DNA of 64,000 bases. It comes from Volutella citrinella. Its lineage: Eukaryota; Ascomycota; Sordariomycetes; Hypocreales; Nectriaceae. Below are positions 11,042 through 23,600 of the stretch, in pieces (position 1 is the stretch's first letter; every line of letters starts with the position of its first letter). The notes under the pieces were generated by a model. The model had not been told where the DNA came from. It did no database searches and was given only the letters and a program-made list of their open reading frames with translations. The DNA lies in assembly GCA_034401135.1 (NCBI GenBank), contig JAWZSP010000007.1:3038001-3102000 (forward strand). Direction: 5' to 3'. Both the position numbers and the translations under genes were made by a program.

Positions 11042-11679
11042 TGAGTCAGGAGATGAAAAGACAACCTGCAATGTCGCAATATGACATGCCCAAGGATCTC
11101 GAAAGATGATGCACCTACGCTGTCATGTTGTCCCAGTCATACCAACGGACCATTAGAACTTTCTTTGAACCATTGCCTTGAGCCTTGCGTGGGTCGCGCC
11201 CCGAGATTGGTCGATAGCTGTGACAGTCCAGTCAGTGCTGCTACTCGGGCCAAAGCACGCTACTAGAGTTGCCCCTTGAAAATGCGTTGTCGGGTTGTTT
11301 CGAAGTTGCTCTCCAACATCGTGGATGGAACCAACTGCCAACCAGCAGGAGCAGGGGCAAAACCTGCAGAAGCGCTCGACATTGATGCCTCAGGACATTA
11401 TCAAGTGACTCAATTCTCACGGTTGAGTCAAACCTGGCCATTTGCCAGCACCTCGCTTCAAAAAACACACAAATCCTCTGAAAGTGAGTCAGAAGGCTCA
11501 GTGACATCCAGGGGATCATGAGCAACGCTGGCAAGGCTGGGTGACTCTGTAGCTGAGTGTCTCTGTGGTGCATCATGAGGCTGTTGACAGCAGTATTTTC
11601 ACAGGGCCATGATGGGGCGCAGGGCTGATTGACACAGGCGTGTAACCCCAATTAGGTATAGCTCTGTGTCAATGACTCT
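11042..11679. promoter_or_regulatory. Cluster of TGA(G/C)TCA sites (CPC1/Gcn4- or Bas1-type)
   Basis: Perfect heptamers lie at 11042-11048, 11406-11412, 11424-11430 and 11485-11491. TGACTC hexamers occur at 11542 and 11673. Two more heptamers lie inside ade3 intron 1 (9963-9969 and 10054-10060), though the latter overlaps the splice donor GTGAGTCA. A degenerate heptamer of this kind is expected about once per 8 kb, so four in 450 bp is a strong cluster. This sequence is the known target of the bZIP activator of cross-pathway amino acid control (Gcn4/CPC1), and its TGACTC core is bound by yeast Bas1, which controls purine and one-carbon genes. That makes ade3 the likelier target than tif34. 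Confidence 0.6.
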
Positions 11680-11843
11680 GACCTTTTCAGTTTTCACCCC
11701 TCGCGGGGAGAGAGGGGGATCTGTGCCCCACCAAAACGCACAACCGCCAAAAATTCGATCGCGAAAGCCCTCTCCATATAGCCAGCCATTCCCGAACTTG
11801 CCTCCTCCACCGAACCCCTCCAAGCCTACGCCAAAACGACAAT

Positions 11844-13073
11844 ATGCGGCCCATCCTTCTTGCCGGCCACGAGCGTGCGCTCACCCAGATTAGGTACGTC
11901 GGACCTCACGACTCCTCTCTCGAATAAGGCCGCGGCGACACGGGCGGGTGGGATTCCCAGCTTGCTAGTCCGTCCCGAGTTCCCCCAGCACCAGCAGTCG
12001 AAATTCCCCTGGGAGGCCCCAGCTGACCCCGCCATTCACAGGTACAACCTCGATGGCGACCTGATCTTCTCCGTCTCCAAGGACCAGCAGATCTGCGTCT
12101 GGTTCTCCCACAACGGCGAGCGTCTCGGCACATACCAGGGCCACGTCGGTGCCATCTGGACTGTCGATGTCGAACCCACCTCCACCATGATCGCCTCCGG
12201 CTCCGCCGATAACACGATCCGCCTGTGGGAGGTCAAGACCGGCCGACTCCTCAAGACATGGGAGTTCCCCACCGCCGTCAAGCGTGTCGAGTTCAACGAG
12301 GACGGCACCAAGCTGCTGGGCGTCACCGAGAAGCGAATGGGCTACCTCAGCAACATCGTCGTCATGGACATCAACCCCGACGTCAACGCCGAGCAGAGCG
12401 ACGAGAAGGTCCTCACCATCGTCGCCGACGAGAGCAAGGCCACCGTCGCCGGCTGGAGCTACCTCAGCAAGTACATCATTGCTGGCCACGAGGACGGCAG
12501 CGTCAGCCAGTACGACGCCAAGACCGGTGACCTGCTCGACAACGTCCCCATCCACGAGCTCAACCAGCCCATCGTCGACCTCCAGTGGTCCCCCGACCGC
12601 ACTTACTTCATCACCGCCTGCAAGGACAAGACTGCCAAGGTATGTTTGCCGCTCCCCAAATGTCACCCCGTCGTCGCGCCATCTTCGTGCTAACACTGCG
12701 CGTCCAGCTCATCGCAGCCAAGGATCTTGAGGTGCTCAAGACCTATGTCGCCGACACTCCTCTCAACAGCGCCACCATGACCCCCAAGAAGGACTTCGTC
12801 GTCCTCGGTGGTGGTCAGGCCGCCATGGATGTCACCCGAACCTCTGCCCGTCAGGGTAAGTTTGAGGCTCGTTTCTACCACAAGATCTTCGAGGACGAGG
12901 TTGGCCGAGTGCGTGGTCACTTCGGTCCCCTCAACACCGTCGCCGCCGACCCTACCGGCAAGAGCTATGCAAGCGGCGGAGAGGACGGCTACGTGCGAGT
13001 TCACCATTTCGACAAGGGCTACTTCGATTTCATGTACGAGGTCGAGAGGGAACGGTTGAACCGAATGCAGTAG
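11844..13073 (+). CDS. tif34: Translation initiation factor eIF3 subunit i
   Basis: A WD40 subunit of the eIF3 complex that recruits mRNA to the 40S ribosome in the cytosol. Exons 11844-11893, 12042-12639 and 12708-13073 give 337 residues, the normal family size. The protein starts [19 protein letters not shown], typical of eIF3i, and the blades show [56 protein letters not shown] and [13 protein letters not shown]. Intron 1 (148 nt, branch CTGAC) falls inside the first blade at an AG|G arginine codon. Intron 2 lies between DKTAK and LIAAKD. The gene is divergent from ade3 and convergent with the ISWI gene. Confidence 0.95.
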
Positions 13074-13851
13074 ATGCGTTCTTTTCTGTGGGCTTGCATA
13101 GTTCGGCGTTTGGGGACAATGAATCTTTGTTCAAAGGGTAAAAGTGAGGATGGGGGCGAGAGGGACAAGGCTGGACAAGACTTGTAATCCATACCTTCTC
13201 TCCAAAGACTCAGGGTAAATGTCAAAAGATTGTAGACATTTTGATCCGTTTCGGATGTCAGGATGAGTACGGCCAGACAGACAGAGACATGACTATTTTA
13301 TGCAAGAGTTTCGTCATCCCAACGGTACTTGCCAGTGATCTGGTCTTCAAGGGCATACTTACAATACATACATTAGTACCAGGAACCACCAAACCACCCA
13401 TCCTAATCCCCGCGCGTCATCCATTCCCATCCTTTCCGTTATCTGCAGCCATCCGCATAAACGAATACTGCTCGGCACAACTCACGCTGATAATTTCCAA
13501 CGAGGCGCCACACAGCCCATGTATGTTGGCGGGATATGGGAACTAACCATTCAGGAGAAATGGCGCATAAAACACTGGTAGTAGCAAGTCCAAGTAGAAG
13601 CCAAAGTCCATCTTAAGCTCGATACTCAATAATTAAATACATCTGCCTTCCAATGTTTCCACACATTGCTGGGTACGGCCCGAAGTCTACCGACTCTTTT
13701 CTTCCAAGACATTGTTGTCCCCCTCCCACACTACCCAGGCCCGTCTGAATTCTGTGCCACATTGAAGAAGCAACGCAACCTAAACGCCAGATCTATCCTC
13801 TCACACACATGACCAGACAACTTTCATACTCTGGGAAACGCCAGCCCCGCT
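13074..13851. other. Intergenic, convergent tif34 / ISWI
   Basis: About 780 bp between the stop codons of two convergent genes. It presumably holds their 3' UTRs. I see no gene or repeat. Confidence 0.6.
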
Positions 13852-16800
13852 CTACTTCTTTCTCCTGCCCCCTTTCTTGCCCCGAGCAGAGCCTCCGGCG
13901 GAGTTGTTGGAAGCTACGCTTGACGCTCTCGACGGCGTAGCAGAGCTAGCCTTGCTGGACCTGACGTTGTCAAGTGTCTTATTCTGCGTTACATTAGCAT
14001 GCGCGCCTTTTCCGAGGTAAATTTCCACGAACCTTGACGCCATTCTTAGCCTTCTTCTTGGCGGGAGCCATGCCCAGGATGCTATCTTCGTCGTTCTCAT
14101 CATCCGGTTCACGCTTGACCTTGCCATTGACCCCGTTGGATCCCCGAGAAGGGACATCTTCGAACTCCTTGACAATAGTAGTGATCAGGGTGTTGCACCT
14201 GCGAGACAATTCGATCGGCGTTCGGCTGAGGAAGAACCAGTCAAAGCGGAACAGTGGCGAATTCCGAATGTCATCCCGCATCTTTTCGTACAGGCCCTCT
14301 GAATCAATGCCGTATCGGTCCAGCAGCACCAAAAGAAACCGGTCTTCCTCTTCCGAGTAGACCTTCTTGTTGGTAGTCGAGACTGAGTAATTGATCTTGA
14401 GCTGTTGCAGGGGAACTCGATATTGCTGCATTTTCTTATGGAGCAACTTTCTTTGATGCTCGATGCGTCGAGTCCGCTCTTCGCCATCTTCGATCGTCTT
14501 CAGGTACTTGGGATAGTCCGTAATCTCCTTATATCGCTGCCAAAATACCTTTGCGTAGGCCTTGATTTCGGGGGCTTCCTTGCTGTCGATTTCATTCGCG
14601 ATGCCGTCATAGTCGCTTCGTCCATATTTACCAGACCCATTGACAAACTGCTGGAAGTCTCGCTTGTTCCAGTCGCCGAATCCTTGTGCTGAGAGAGCCT
14701 CCTTCTCTTCTCTCTCCTCCTCGGTCAGCGCGGTAGCATTATCAATGACTTCTTGCTCTTGGGCCCGGTCAGCTTCGCGCTCCGACAGATTGTCGTCATC
14801 GCCGTCAGGCAATGGAACCTTGTAGCCAATTTCCTTGCGGTAAAATGACGTCTCCCTATCCTGAAGCTCGCGCAGTCGCACAGGATAGAATTGATAATCG
14901 TGAACTGGAACTTGCTTGGGAGCCCTGGGGGCCTTGGGCTTTGCATCAGCCTTGGTGCTGGGCCCGTACATCGCCTGCCTGAAGTACTTATCCATGGAAT
15001 AAGACTGCTCCTTGCGCTCTCGCTTGGCAGGGTTGATCCAAGTCATGTTGATGTTCTTCTTGGTGTTGGCGAAGTTTTCGCCATTCCATTCGTACGCGGA
15101 TTCAGATGTGAACTTCTGCAAATCGTCGATGCCAAGTTGCTCGTACTTGGCGTTCAGCTCCTTGGTCCTGTTCTCACCTCGGGAGAGAATCTCGTCGATA
15201 TCGTCATCATTCAGCTCAGCACCACTCTCACCCAGGCTGCCTGAGGGTCCTTTGGATTGGAAAACCTTCTCAGCGCCGTGCTGAATCATGGAAAGCAGCT
15301 CGCCCTTGTTTGCGGCCGCCTTTGCCGCGGTCTGGGCCCGGCCTTGCTGGATAACAAGCTGGTCGAGACGCAGCTTCTGGGCGGCTCGCTCCAACACCTT
15401 CTCCTCGATCGCATTATCGGTGACAAATCTGTAAACAACCACTTGCTTTGTTTGGCCGATGCGGTGGGCTCGGTCCATGGCTTGGAGATCAGCCTGCGGA
15501 TTCCAATCACTGTCATAGAGGATGACAATGTCAGCAGTTGTCAGGTTGATTCCTAGACCACCCGCTCTCGTCGTCAACAAGAAGACGAACTTCTCAGAGC
15601 CTGGCTTGTTGTACTCATCGATGGCGGCAATTCGATCCTCGTGGGCGGTTCCACCATCAATACGGCAGTACTTGTACTCTCGGAACACGCAATAGTCCTC
15701 CAGGATATCCAACAATCTGCTCATTTGAGAAAAGATGAGAACTCTGCTGCCTTGCTTTTGAAGGCGCTTCAGAAGTTTGTCCAGGACGGCCATCTTTCCA
15801 GCGTTGTAAACAAGATGTTCATCGGTCGTGTATGGTGGGCCTGGCTCAGCACCCTCAAACAGATATGGGTGGTTGCAGCATTTTCTGAGCTGCATAACAA
15901 TGTTGAGAAGTCGAGTTTTGGATTCCCGTTTGCCACCAGCGCCATTGACGGCATCAATATCCTTCTCAAGAATCTTCTGATACCACTTAATCTGCATCTC
16001 AGACATGCCCAAGTAGACATTGACCTCCTTTTTCGGTAGAAGGCTCTTCTCGACATCGCTCTTCACTCGGCGAAGTAGGAAGGGGCGGAGCACTCGGTGG
16101 AGCTGCTGCACGACTGTATCTTGGTCGCGATCCTGGCCAGAAAACCATTGGTCAAACGCCTCAGAATCTCCAAAAACGTCGGGGAGAAGGAAATTGAGCA
16201 GCGCCCAAAGCTCGTGCAGGTTGTTTTGCAGCGGAGTACCAGTGATAAGAAGTCGGTTTCGCGAGGTGAAGAGTCGGATCACTTGCGAGAGCGAGGACTC
16301 TTCGTTTTTGATGCGGTGAGCCTAACAAAGGTTAATATGGCCAGCGGGCAAATAGAGCATCCAGCATACCTCGTCAATGATGATATACTCCCACGCGAAC
16401 TTCTTCAAGTGGGACTTCTCGCGCAGCACCATCTCGTAACTCGTAATGCAAACATCAAACTTCTCATCAACAAGTTCGTCGTTGATGAGCTTATGGCGCT
16501 CTTCCTTAGCGCCTTGCAGCACCAAAACGGTGACTTCCGGCGTCCATCTAGCAAACTCTCGCTTCCAGTTATCCAGCGTGGACTTGGGGACTATGACCAA
16601 ATGGGGACCAGTAATGCCCAGAATGTGTCGAAGGTAGCCGAGAAATGAGATCGTCTGGAGAGTCTTTCCCAGTCCCATTTCGTCTGCCAGGATACCCGAA
16701 ATACCGTTCTCGTGGAGGGAAATCAGCCAGTTCAGGCCAGCGACCTGGTAGTCTCGCATGGTGCCCTTAATGAAGGGTGGGGATTCGCGGAACACGGTAT

Positions 16801-17432
16801 CGGCCGAACCACCGTGCTTCTCATCCTTCAGAAGTTCGGCATCTTCTTCAGCTTCGGTTCGGCGGCGACGATCGCTCGTAGCACCTCCCTGTCTGCCGGC
16901 GCCCTTCTTTCCTCGTGCTGCTTCGGCGTTCTGGCGATCAATCTCCACCATGATGTCGCGAATCTTGGGGTCGGGGTTTGTCTCAATGAAATGTCGAAAC
17001 AAGTCAGTAAGACCAAGGAGATAACGGAACCGGCGGATTGTGTCGTCCTCCTATTCGAAAAATTAATTGTGCCCATTTGAAAGTGCTCTTTGGGTCAGCT
17101 TGCCTTGGATTCGCCCAGAATGTCATGTTTCTTGCCGAAAATGCTGCGGCGCAATTGATTTGCTTCTGAGCGGCGCTTCCGGCCATCGCTGATCGGATCT
17201 CCAGCGACGCTGCTGGCAGTTGTGTTCGGGTTGGTATCAGAATCGGTGTAGTCGGGAGTCTCATCGACTTCCTGCGCAAGAAGTCATCGGTCAGCATGCT
17301 ATCGTGCTGAGGGGCTCTGGAAAACGGCTGTCGTAGCTGATCACTTACCATCTCCTCAGCCTGCCGATGGTCCGGCGCGTCAGACATGGACGCGTCAGTG
17401 TCCACGCCGTTGGCTCGAGATCGAGGCGCCAT
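13852..17432 (-). CDS. isw1: ISWI-type chromatin-remodelling ATPase
   Basis: The catalytic subunit of a nucleosome-spacing complex in the nucleus. Five exons (17432-17349, 17271-17104, 17050-16370, 16321-14033, 13983-13852) give 1117 residues, close to yeast ISWI proteins. An acidic N-terminal tail is followed by the SNF2 ATPase: Walker [10 protein letters not shown] (about residue 206), the DEAH box in [15 protein letters not shown] (about 310), [19 protein letters not shown], and the helicase C lobe with [16 protein letters not shown] and [10 protein letters not shown]. The C-terminal half carries the HAND region and the SANT/SLIDE DNA-binding helices ([15 protein letters not shown]). A basic tail follows, ending GKKGGRRKK. 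Intron 2 (17103-17051) uses a GC donor (AAG|GCAAGC). The gene is divergent from the HAPSTR1-like gene. Confidence 0.95.
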
Positions 17433-18334
17433 GGCAGCCGAAGTGCCGGATGGACCTCTTTACGCGACTGGCGTTTGTAAGACGCGTTTCGACACGGTAG
17501 AAACGAGTCGCGAAGCGCTTGAAAGAGTCTGACCAAGGTACGGCGGTTCTTGCAGGACGTTTCCTAGCACCGACGTGAAGGCGGACGAATGATTGTGTCT
17601 TCTCAGAGAACTAGGAAGCGTATGTGTTTTTTCAAGGTTGTCGGTCGGTAGGTGGAATCTTGACTGGGGCACGTCGAAGGGGCCAGTTTGGGGCTAGTGC
17701 CACAGTGCTTAACACCCCTGCCCGTACGCCTTAAACAGCCCCACGTTCCTGCAAGGAATAAAAGATGTTCCGACGCAGCGGAACGACGTCACATCAAAAC
17801 CAGGTCCTTGAGGCCAGCCGAAGATGTCGATGGGAGCTTTGGCGATATGTTAAAGTTACAGGGTTACGAATACTGTACACACGTGCTGCGGGCCTGAAAA
17901 GGTCTCATTTCGTGCGTCTCAGGCAAGTATTGTGCAACCAACTGATCGACCCAGAGCCGACATCAGCATTGCTGGGTCACGTGAGAAACGTCCCCGCCCA
18001 TGGAGCAGCCCCTCGGCTAGTGCCGCCCAACGAGGTCGACAGTGCTGCGGGTTGGGATGACTGGCCAACCCTTCAAACCAGACCTCCGGACATCGGCATC
18101 AGGGAGCTTTGGGGAGCGACTCTCCTCACACAGCATCGCGTACGGTTCGAAATACTCTTTGACGCTGCCTTTTCTGCGCACGCGCGGCACAACCTCAGGC
18201 CGCACCGGTATCTCCAGTTGCCACCTTTTTGGGCGCTGCCTCACAGGTAGGGCAAACATTCTCCGAGGCCGAGTGCTACCATTAACGGCATCACACAGCC
18301 ACGCTTCACTCCGCACTGCGCTTCTACCATCAGC
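17433..18334. other. Divergent intergenic region ISWI / HAPSTR1-like
   Basis: About 0.9 kb containing both promoters and 5' UTRs. I recognise no gene, tandem repeat or RNA. Confidence 0.6.
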
Positions 18335-19063
18335 ATGGATCCTATGAGAGGCCTCGCAGGTGGTGCGGGAAAGCAACCCGCCCAGAACGAGTCCCCCGAA
18401 CAACTACTGGACGTCTTCAAGGCTGCGGCGCTCTCCGTCACCAAATTATACAAGACGTCGGCTGCAGCACAGTCAAAGGCCCGCACCGAAGGGTATCAGG
18501 ACTGCCTTGACGATCTCTTGGCTTTCTTGGATAAGGAAAGCATGGGACTTGGCGACGGGGAAGGCTGGAAAATTCGGCGATGGGCCACAGAACGCTTGGA
18601 CGGCCGCGAAAGTGGCTCACAGAACTTCGAGAGCGAAGACGAAATTGACAAGGCAGAGTCCTCGTCCTCACCAGAACTCTCCCGGACGACTCCGGCGTCT
18701 CAGCCAACTCCGCCGGCTCGCACAGATTCCGCTCCTCCGAATATCGCACCCCACGTTGACGAACCAACTCCCATCATCGTGCCAACACAAGACACCTTCA
18801 CATTCCAATCTGCCTATCCGAACATCGCCACTCTTGACCTTTCCGATTCACGGCCACACGACGGTACTTCACTGGCTGCTTCACGGGCAGCAAAGGCTCG
18901 CCTGAACAGTACTGCAAACCGGTCAGGAGTCCGGGGTCCCGCTCTGCTTGGGCAACGCACAGGGTCGAAACGGAAACTTAACTTTGATGAAATCTTCGAT
19001 CTTGGTAGCCTGGGAGGGAAGGATCCGTTCGGCAACGGGGGGAAGCGCAGTCGACACACTTGA
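18335..19063 (+). CDS. HAPSTR1 (C16orf72)-like conserved fungal protein
   Basis: A single-exon 242-residue protein. Near the N-terminus (about residues 23-65) it has LLDVFKAAALSVTKLYKTS, an EGYQDCLDDLLAFLDK helix and a Trp-containing stretch. This matches in pattern the conserved core of human HAPSTR1/C16orf72, which has an AT.VT.LYK motif followed by a GYQ..LD..LA helix. The middle is polar, rich in Ser, Pro and Thr, and probably disordered. The C-terminus (LNFDEIFDLGSLGG and a basic KRSR end) recalls the basic KRxR tail of the animal protein. In animals the family binds the HECT ligase HUWE1 and acts in stress responses in the nucleus; the fungal role is unknown to me. The assignment rests on motif memory, not a search. 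Confidence 0.6.
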   Translation: MDPMRGLAGGAGKQPAQNESPEQLLDVFKAAALSVTKLYKTSAAAQSKARTEGYQDCLDDLLAFLDKESMGLGDGEGWKIRRWATERLDGRESGSQNFESEDEIDKAESSSSPELSRTTPASQPTPPARTDSAPPNIAPHVDEPTPIIVPTQDTFTFQSAYPNIATLDLSDSRPHDGTSLAASRAAKARLNSTANRSGVRGPALLGQRTGSKRKLNFDEIFDLGSLGGKDPFGNGGKRSRHT

Positions 19064-19981
19064 CGGATGACCAAGTTGGGACCACGACTGCTTTATAAAG
19101 CCACGATTATTATACGGAGTTATAGACCGGTTGGACGAGGGCATGTTTACAGACGGACGCATGGACTAGCATATAGCATGGGCGGCGTTTGGAGGACGTA
19201 ACGACGGCATTTTCTGGGTGTCTAGGGTTGAAACTTCGGAGACTTTCAGAGCTGGTGGAGCGACAGCCAGCAGCAGGGCTTATCATTCATGAACATGATG
19301 TATTTACGTGTGTTTTGGCTATCTCATTGAATTGATATTCGTACCCCCTGGCCGCTTCCGTTCATCTTTGTGCTACGATAAACACATCACCTTCTGACAT
19401 AGCAGATGTAACCAACCGGGGATCTGATGATGGTTGGTGCGTTTAAAAGCCCCCCATTTGACCAAAGACTACATGATTATGTTTTTTCCACGTCTTGTCA
19501 ATTATAGAACAAAGAGTACAGAGTAGATGCTTTCGAAGCATGATTCAAACGGACTGACGCTCGTCCCACTGTTCTGCTCCCACTGTTCTGCAGGCGCACG
19601 CCGCCCTCCAATCAGAATCGGCTGTTCCTCGGCTCTGACAAAGGCTCAACCTCTGGAACCAGCCAACTCTGCTGGTGACTGACGTGCAATCTGCTTTTTA
19701 TCTTTTTCTCAGTTGTCTTTTTTTTCTTTGTCCATTCCCTCTGCGACGCCCAGACTCGCAGTACCTGTGCGCGGGGGACACACACGTTAAAAGTGAGTAG
19801 CGCAATTTCTTCCACTCCAAGCTCCATAAAGACCCCTGTCTGCCTTTCATGCGACACGATCGGGAGCTTTGCTTCTTGCATCTCTGCCTTACGCGAACGA
19901 AGCAACCGACCATTGCTAACCATTTATCTGCCCGCATAGACTCGTATCCCTATCCACCACTACAGGGCGATTCTTATCGAG
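19064..19981. other. Intergenic between HAPSTR1-like gene and pab2
   Basis: About 0.9 kb: a 3' UTR and the promoter/5' UTR of the next gene, with T-rich runs near 19696-19730. No other feature seen. Confidence 0.6.
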
Positions 19982-20671
19982 ATGTCTGACACCGAAAAGC
20001 CAGAGGAGGTGCCAGTCGCCGAGCGCGAACCCGAGAGCGAGATGACCCCGACCGAGGAGGTGCGTGAGGCGCGAAAAGAGGTGGATCAAAGATTGGACTG
20101 ACGCGGCGCCATTAGGAAGAAATAACTGCCATGAAGAAGCGGGTGGAAGAGATGGAAGAGGAGGCCAAAAAGCTCCGTGAAATGCAAGCGACGCTAGAAC
20201 AGCAGTCCGCGGACCTGGCTGATGACAAGGAGTCAATCGATGCGCGCAGCATCTTCGTCGGGAATGTGGACTACTCTGCGTCTCCTGAGGAGATCCAGGC
20301 CCATTTCCAGAGCTGCGGCTCCATCAACCGTGTCACCATTCTCTTGGACAAGTTCACCGGCCAGCCCAAGGGGTGCGTTTGCCCACCCCGATTCGAACGC
20401 TTGACTTGGATGCTGACTGCTTTTCAGGTACGCCTACGTTGAATTTACGGAACCCAGCCTAGTCGCACAGGCCCTCGTTCTCAACGAGAGCCTCTTCAAG
20501 GGCCGGAACATCAAGGTCACCCCGAAGCGAACCAACATCCCTGGCATGAACCGCGGCCGTGGCCGAGGCGGAGGCTATCGTGGTCGCGGAGGCTTCGGCC
20601 GAGGAAACTTTCCTCGGGGAGGCTATCGTGGCGGCTATCGGGGTCGTGGACGAGGTTTCACTCCCTACTAG
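19982..20671 (+). CDS. pab2: Nuclear poly(A)-binding protein, PABPN1/Pab2 type
   Basis: A 192-residue single-RRM protein of the PABPN1/Pab2 family, which binds nascent poly(A) in the nucleus and acts in polyadenylation and exosome-linked RNA decay. Exons are 19982-20059, 20116-20372 and 20428-20671. An acidic start ([14 protein letters not shown]) and a coiled coil (residues ~27-60, [20 protein letters not shown]) precede the RRM. The RRM has RNP2 SIFVGNVDY and RNP1 GYAYVEF, the latter split by intron 2 after GQPKG. The C-terminus is an Arg/Gly domain ([17 protein letters not shown] and following repeats) ending GFTPY, expected to be Arg-methylated. The acid-coil-RRM-RGG order is diagnostic for the family. 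Confidence 0.92.
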
Positions 20672-23600
20672 GAACAGGGAGTGGGACACTTTGGTGCAGA
20701 ACCAGCCCTTGGCTCGGTTCGGCCGAGGACGTTTGAGATTGAGGTGGACGACGCGTTTTATGATGAAGGCGCCGCCTCTCGCCGTCTCTGAAGCTCTGGG
20801 TTGCTACTCGGGTTCTCCATCAGCGCACGTGAGGCTAGTCTAGGTGAGGCGCATTTAAGGCAAAGGCGGATTTTCGATGTATACTATCGGGCCTTGGTGA
20901 TGAGCACCGGCTCACATGCACCTCGAGAACGGAGGGATAGGAGTTTAGGGTGGTTGATTTCCTCGTTTTTCTTTTTCCGAGCCGTCTGGCATAGAAGCGC
21001 CGGACCAATCTACACATTCAAAATGCCTAACTACAGATGGACGCCGCGTATTTCGTATTCTATGGGTGGCCGGCTGCCTCTTTTGCTCTGTTCATTCGCG
21101 TGCTGAGAATAACACAATGCTTAGCGCCAGGACCAGGATAATAACATCCAGTCATAATAGCCACCGAGTCACCGACCCTTCCGGACGCGCAAGCGAGTGA
21201 CGACCCCCGCATGGCGCGAAACCATGCCAAGTGCTATGTATGATGCCCGAGGACAGGAACAGTCTCCATGCGAATGCGACCCAGGGCTTGATGATGTGCT
21301 TCCAGATTTAGCTGGCACGACGTACGGCGGCTGTGGGGTTGTGATATCATCGCCTTGACTAGGTCAACTGCAAGCTCCCCTGTATCGTATGCACTGGCCC
21401 GCCTGGTGCAAAATCGCAACAGCATCGCTACACCGTGGCCGGCTATCTGCATCCTAGTTCATTCTAGGGGATGAACTGCAATGCTTCCAGCCTTGGCGGC
21501 TTGACGATCATTGGAGTAGATGACAAGTACACAATGTGAGCTCAGCCACGCAAGTGCAGAAGACGCCAAGCAGACGCGCAGTTGAGATTGACATCTTCCC
21601 AGCTGATAGAATGCCGGGATCTGGACATGGCACGACAGACACTCCAACCCAGGTCGCAAACAATCGGCATTTATCAGTTCCGAATATCTCCACCCCAAAC
21701 TGGAGCAGAGTACTGACAAATTGGCACAGAGATGCTTACATACCTACTCAGCACCGTCCACTGCAGACCCTTGATTGCTGACCGAATGAAGAAAAAAGTT
21801 TACAACCGGCTATCCGCATTCGTCCTCCTCTCCCTGCAATGGTTCGCAAGACATGTGGCGTGGTAACCAAAAGTGCCACAGCCCATCGCCCTGTGTGGGT
21901 TGACGTTGCGAGGGTGGCTTAGCCCATTGTAAAATGTCCACTGCGTGTGACTGCGCCGCTGAGGCTAGACCTGCTGTTGGCTGCTGCCTGTCAGCACATA
22001 CGGCCAAGTCGCTATTATTCCTTGATACAACATCTCACATTCTGCTGAGTACTGGGCGATGTCTTGTTGGCCTTTTTTGGATAGCATAACGGATGAGCCA
22101 ACTGGTTTCATGTATGTGTGTGACTGACAGCTTCGGCTCCATGGGAAGGCTTGGTAACCAACCTCGCCCCCACAGATCGCCAGAGACACCAACCCGGCCA
22201 TTCCTATGGCCGAGGGTGTCCGTCGCCTTGCCATAACAGTGAGCGCCTGCCGATACACTGCTAGGTACGTAGCAGGACGCAGCGCATACTAGGGAGTCAA
22301 ACGTGCATAATCAAATCCCTCCAGCGGGGCGCAAATGGTCGCGGCCAGGCCCTCCAGGACGTATGCATATCTACAAAAGGGCAACGGAGCGTCTAGCCAA
22401 GCGTCGAGGGGAGCTGGATATGGCCCGGCCCAGTCTGACCTGTGCCGGACACCCGCGGCCTGGGTGGCTGCGACAGCCGGTCACTCGCCTGGACGTCTGG
22501 GATTTTCGGGAAGAACCAGGTACGGTACGACAGTTGCTTCGATTGGCATCTGGGCAGGTGGGATTCTGTTGGCGAGGCGCGTGGGCAGGCCTCCCACCTG
22601 ATCCTAGCGTATTGGCCTACCTGGCAGATGCATTGCTAGTACGTATACCTTGATAGCAGGATGGCGAATTCGAGTGGCTTCGGCTGGAAATATTGCGCCC
22701 TGGGCCCTACTCTGAGTACGAGTATCAATCATGACCATGTTCCAAGATATGTGGCGGATGCTGAGCTGATGATGACCTCCAGCCTCTTCGCAGCCTCAGC
22801 CTTCTGCGGTAGAATGTCCTGGAGCAAACATCGAAGCCACTAGTAGCGCTACGGGGGATTATTCGGTGGAAGGTGGAAGCTTGGGTATGAGGTGGTGCAG
22901 TGACCAAGAGAGCAGTAAAGTCCTTCGGCCAGCCCGCGGGCATACCCCACACAGAAGTAGAGCGCAGGTACCCCAACCCTCTCATCCCGCCGTTGGTTCC
23001 CCTCCAGCTCACATCGCCCGTGGATCGGTGGCGGGCGTGCGACTTGAGCCGTTGCAGCGCTGCAAGGGCTGACCACTTAGAGCCCCCGGTAATGGTCGCC
23101 TTGGGCCACTGTCTGGCTGCTGCGAGCCTCTGAGCCGCTGGAACGCCCCCAATGCTTCAGACTGGGGTACCACACGCAGGAGCACAGCAAGGCGCAACAA
23201 GCAAGAGCCGTGCTAGTCGCAGCACCTGCCTCCGTGAAGCAGGTACCTGCCCGCTACCAGCACACCACCCAGTGAGGGTGGTTTGTGGTTGACCATCCAC
23301 AGGGATGAAGGCCCGCCGTCGTCGCCGCTCGCCAACAGCAACACCTGCCCGCCTGCCCGCCCACCAGCCCACCACCTAATACCAAACACCAATACCTGCC
23401 GCCGCCCAAACCAGGTAGCGCCCGGCCAGACCTGACCTAGCCAAGCAGCTGCCCATCCATCCGTCAACTTCCCTCTCGCTGCCCGCGTGTCTTCTACCGT
23501 CATCAACATCCGCTACACGGGCTTCTCTGCAGCTTCGTTGCCATCTCTTCTGCTCGTCCGCTTGCCCGCTCGCGTCCGCGCCGCCAAATCCGTTGTTGCC

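Larger units (their letters stand above)
10186..11843. other. Divergent intergenic region ade3 / tif34
   Basis: About 1.66 kb with both promoters. It contains a purine (AAG)n tract around 10987-11017 and a cluster of TGA(G/C)TCA heptamers at 11042-11491 with two further TGACTC hexamers (listed separately). I see no gene. Confidence 0.7.
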
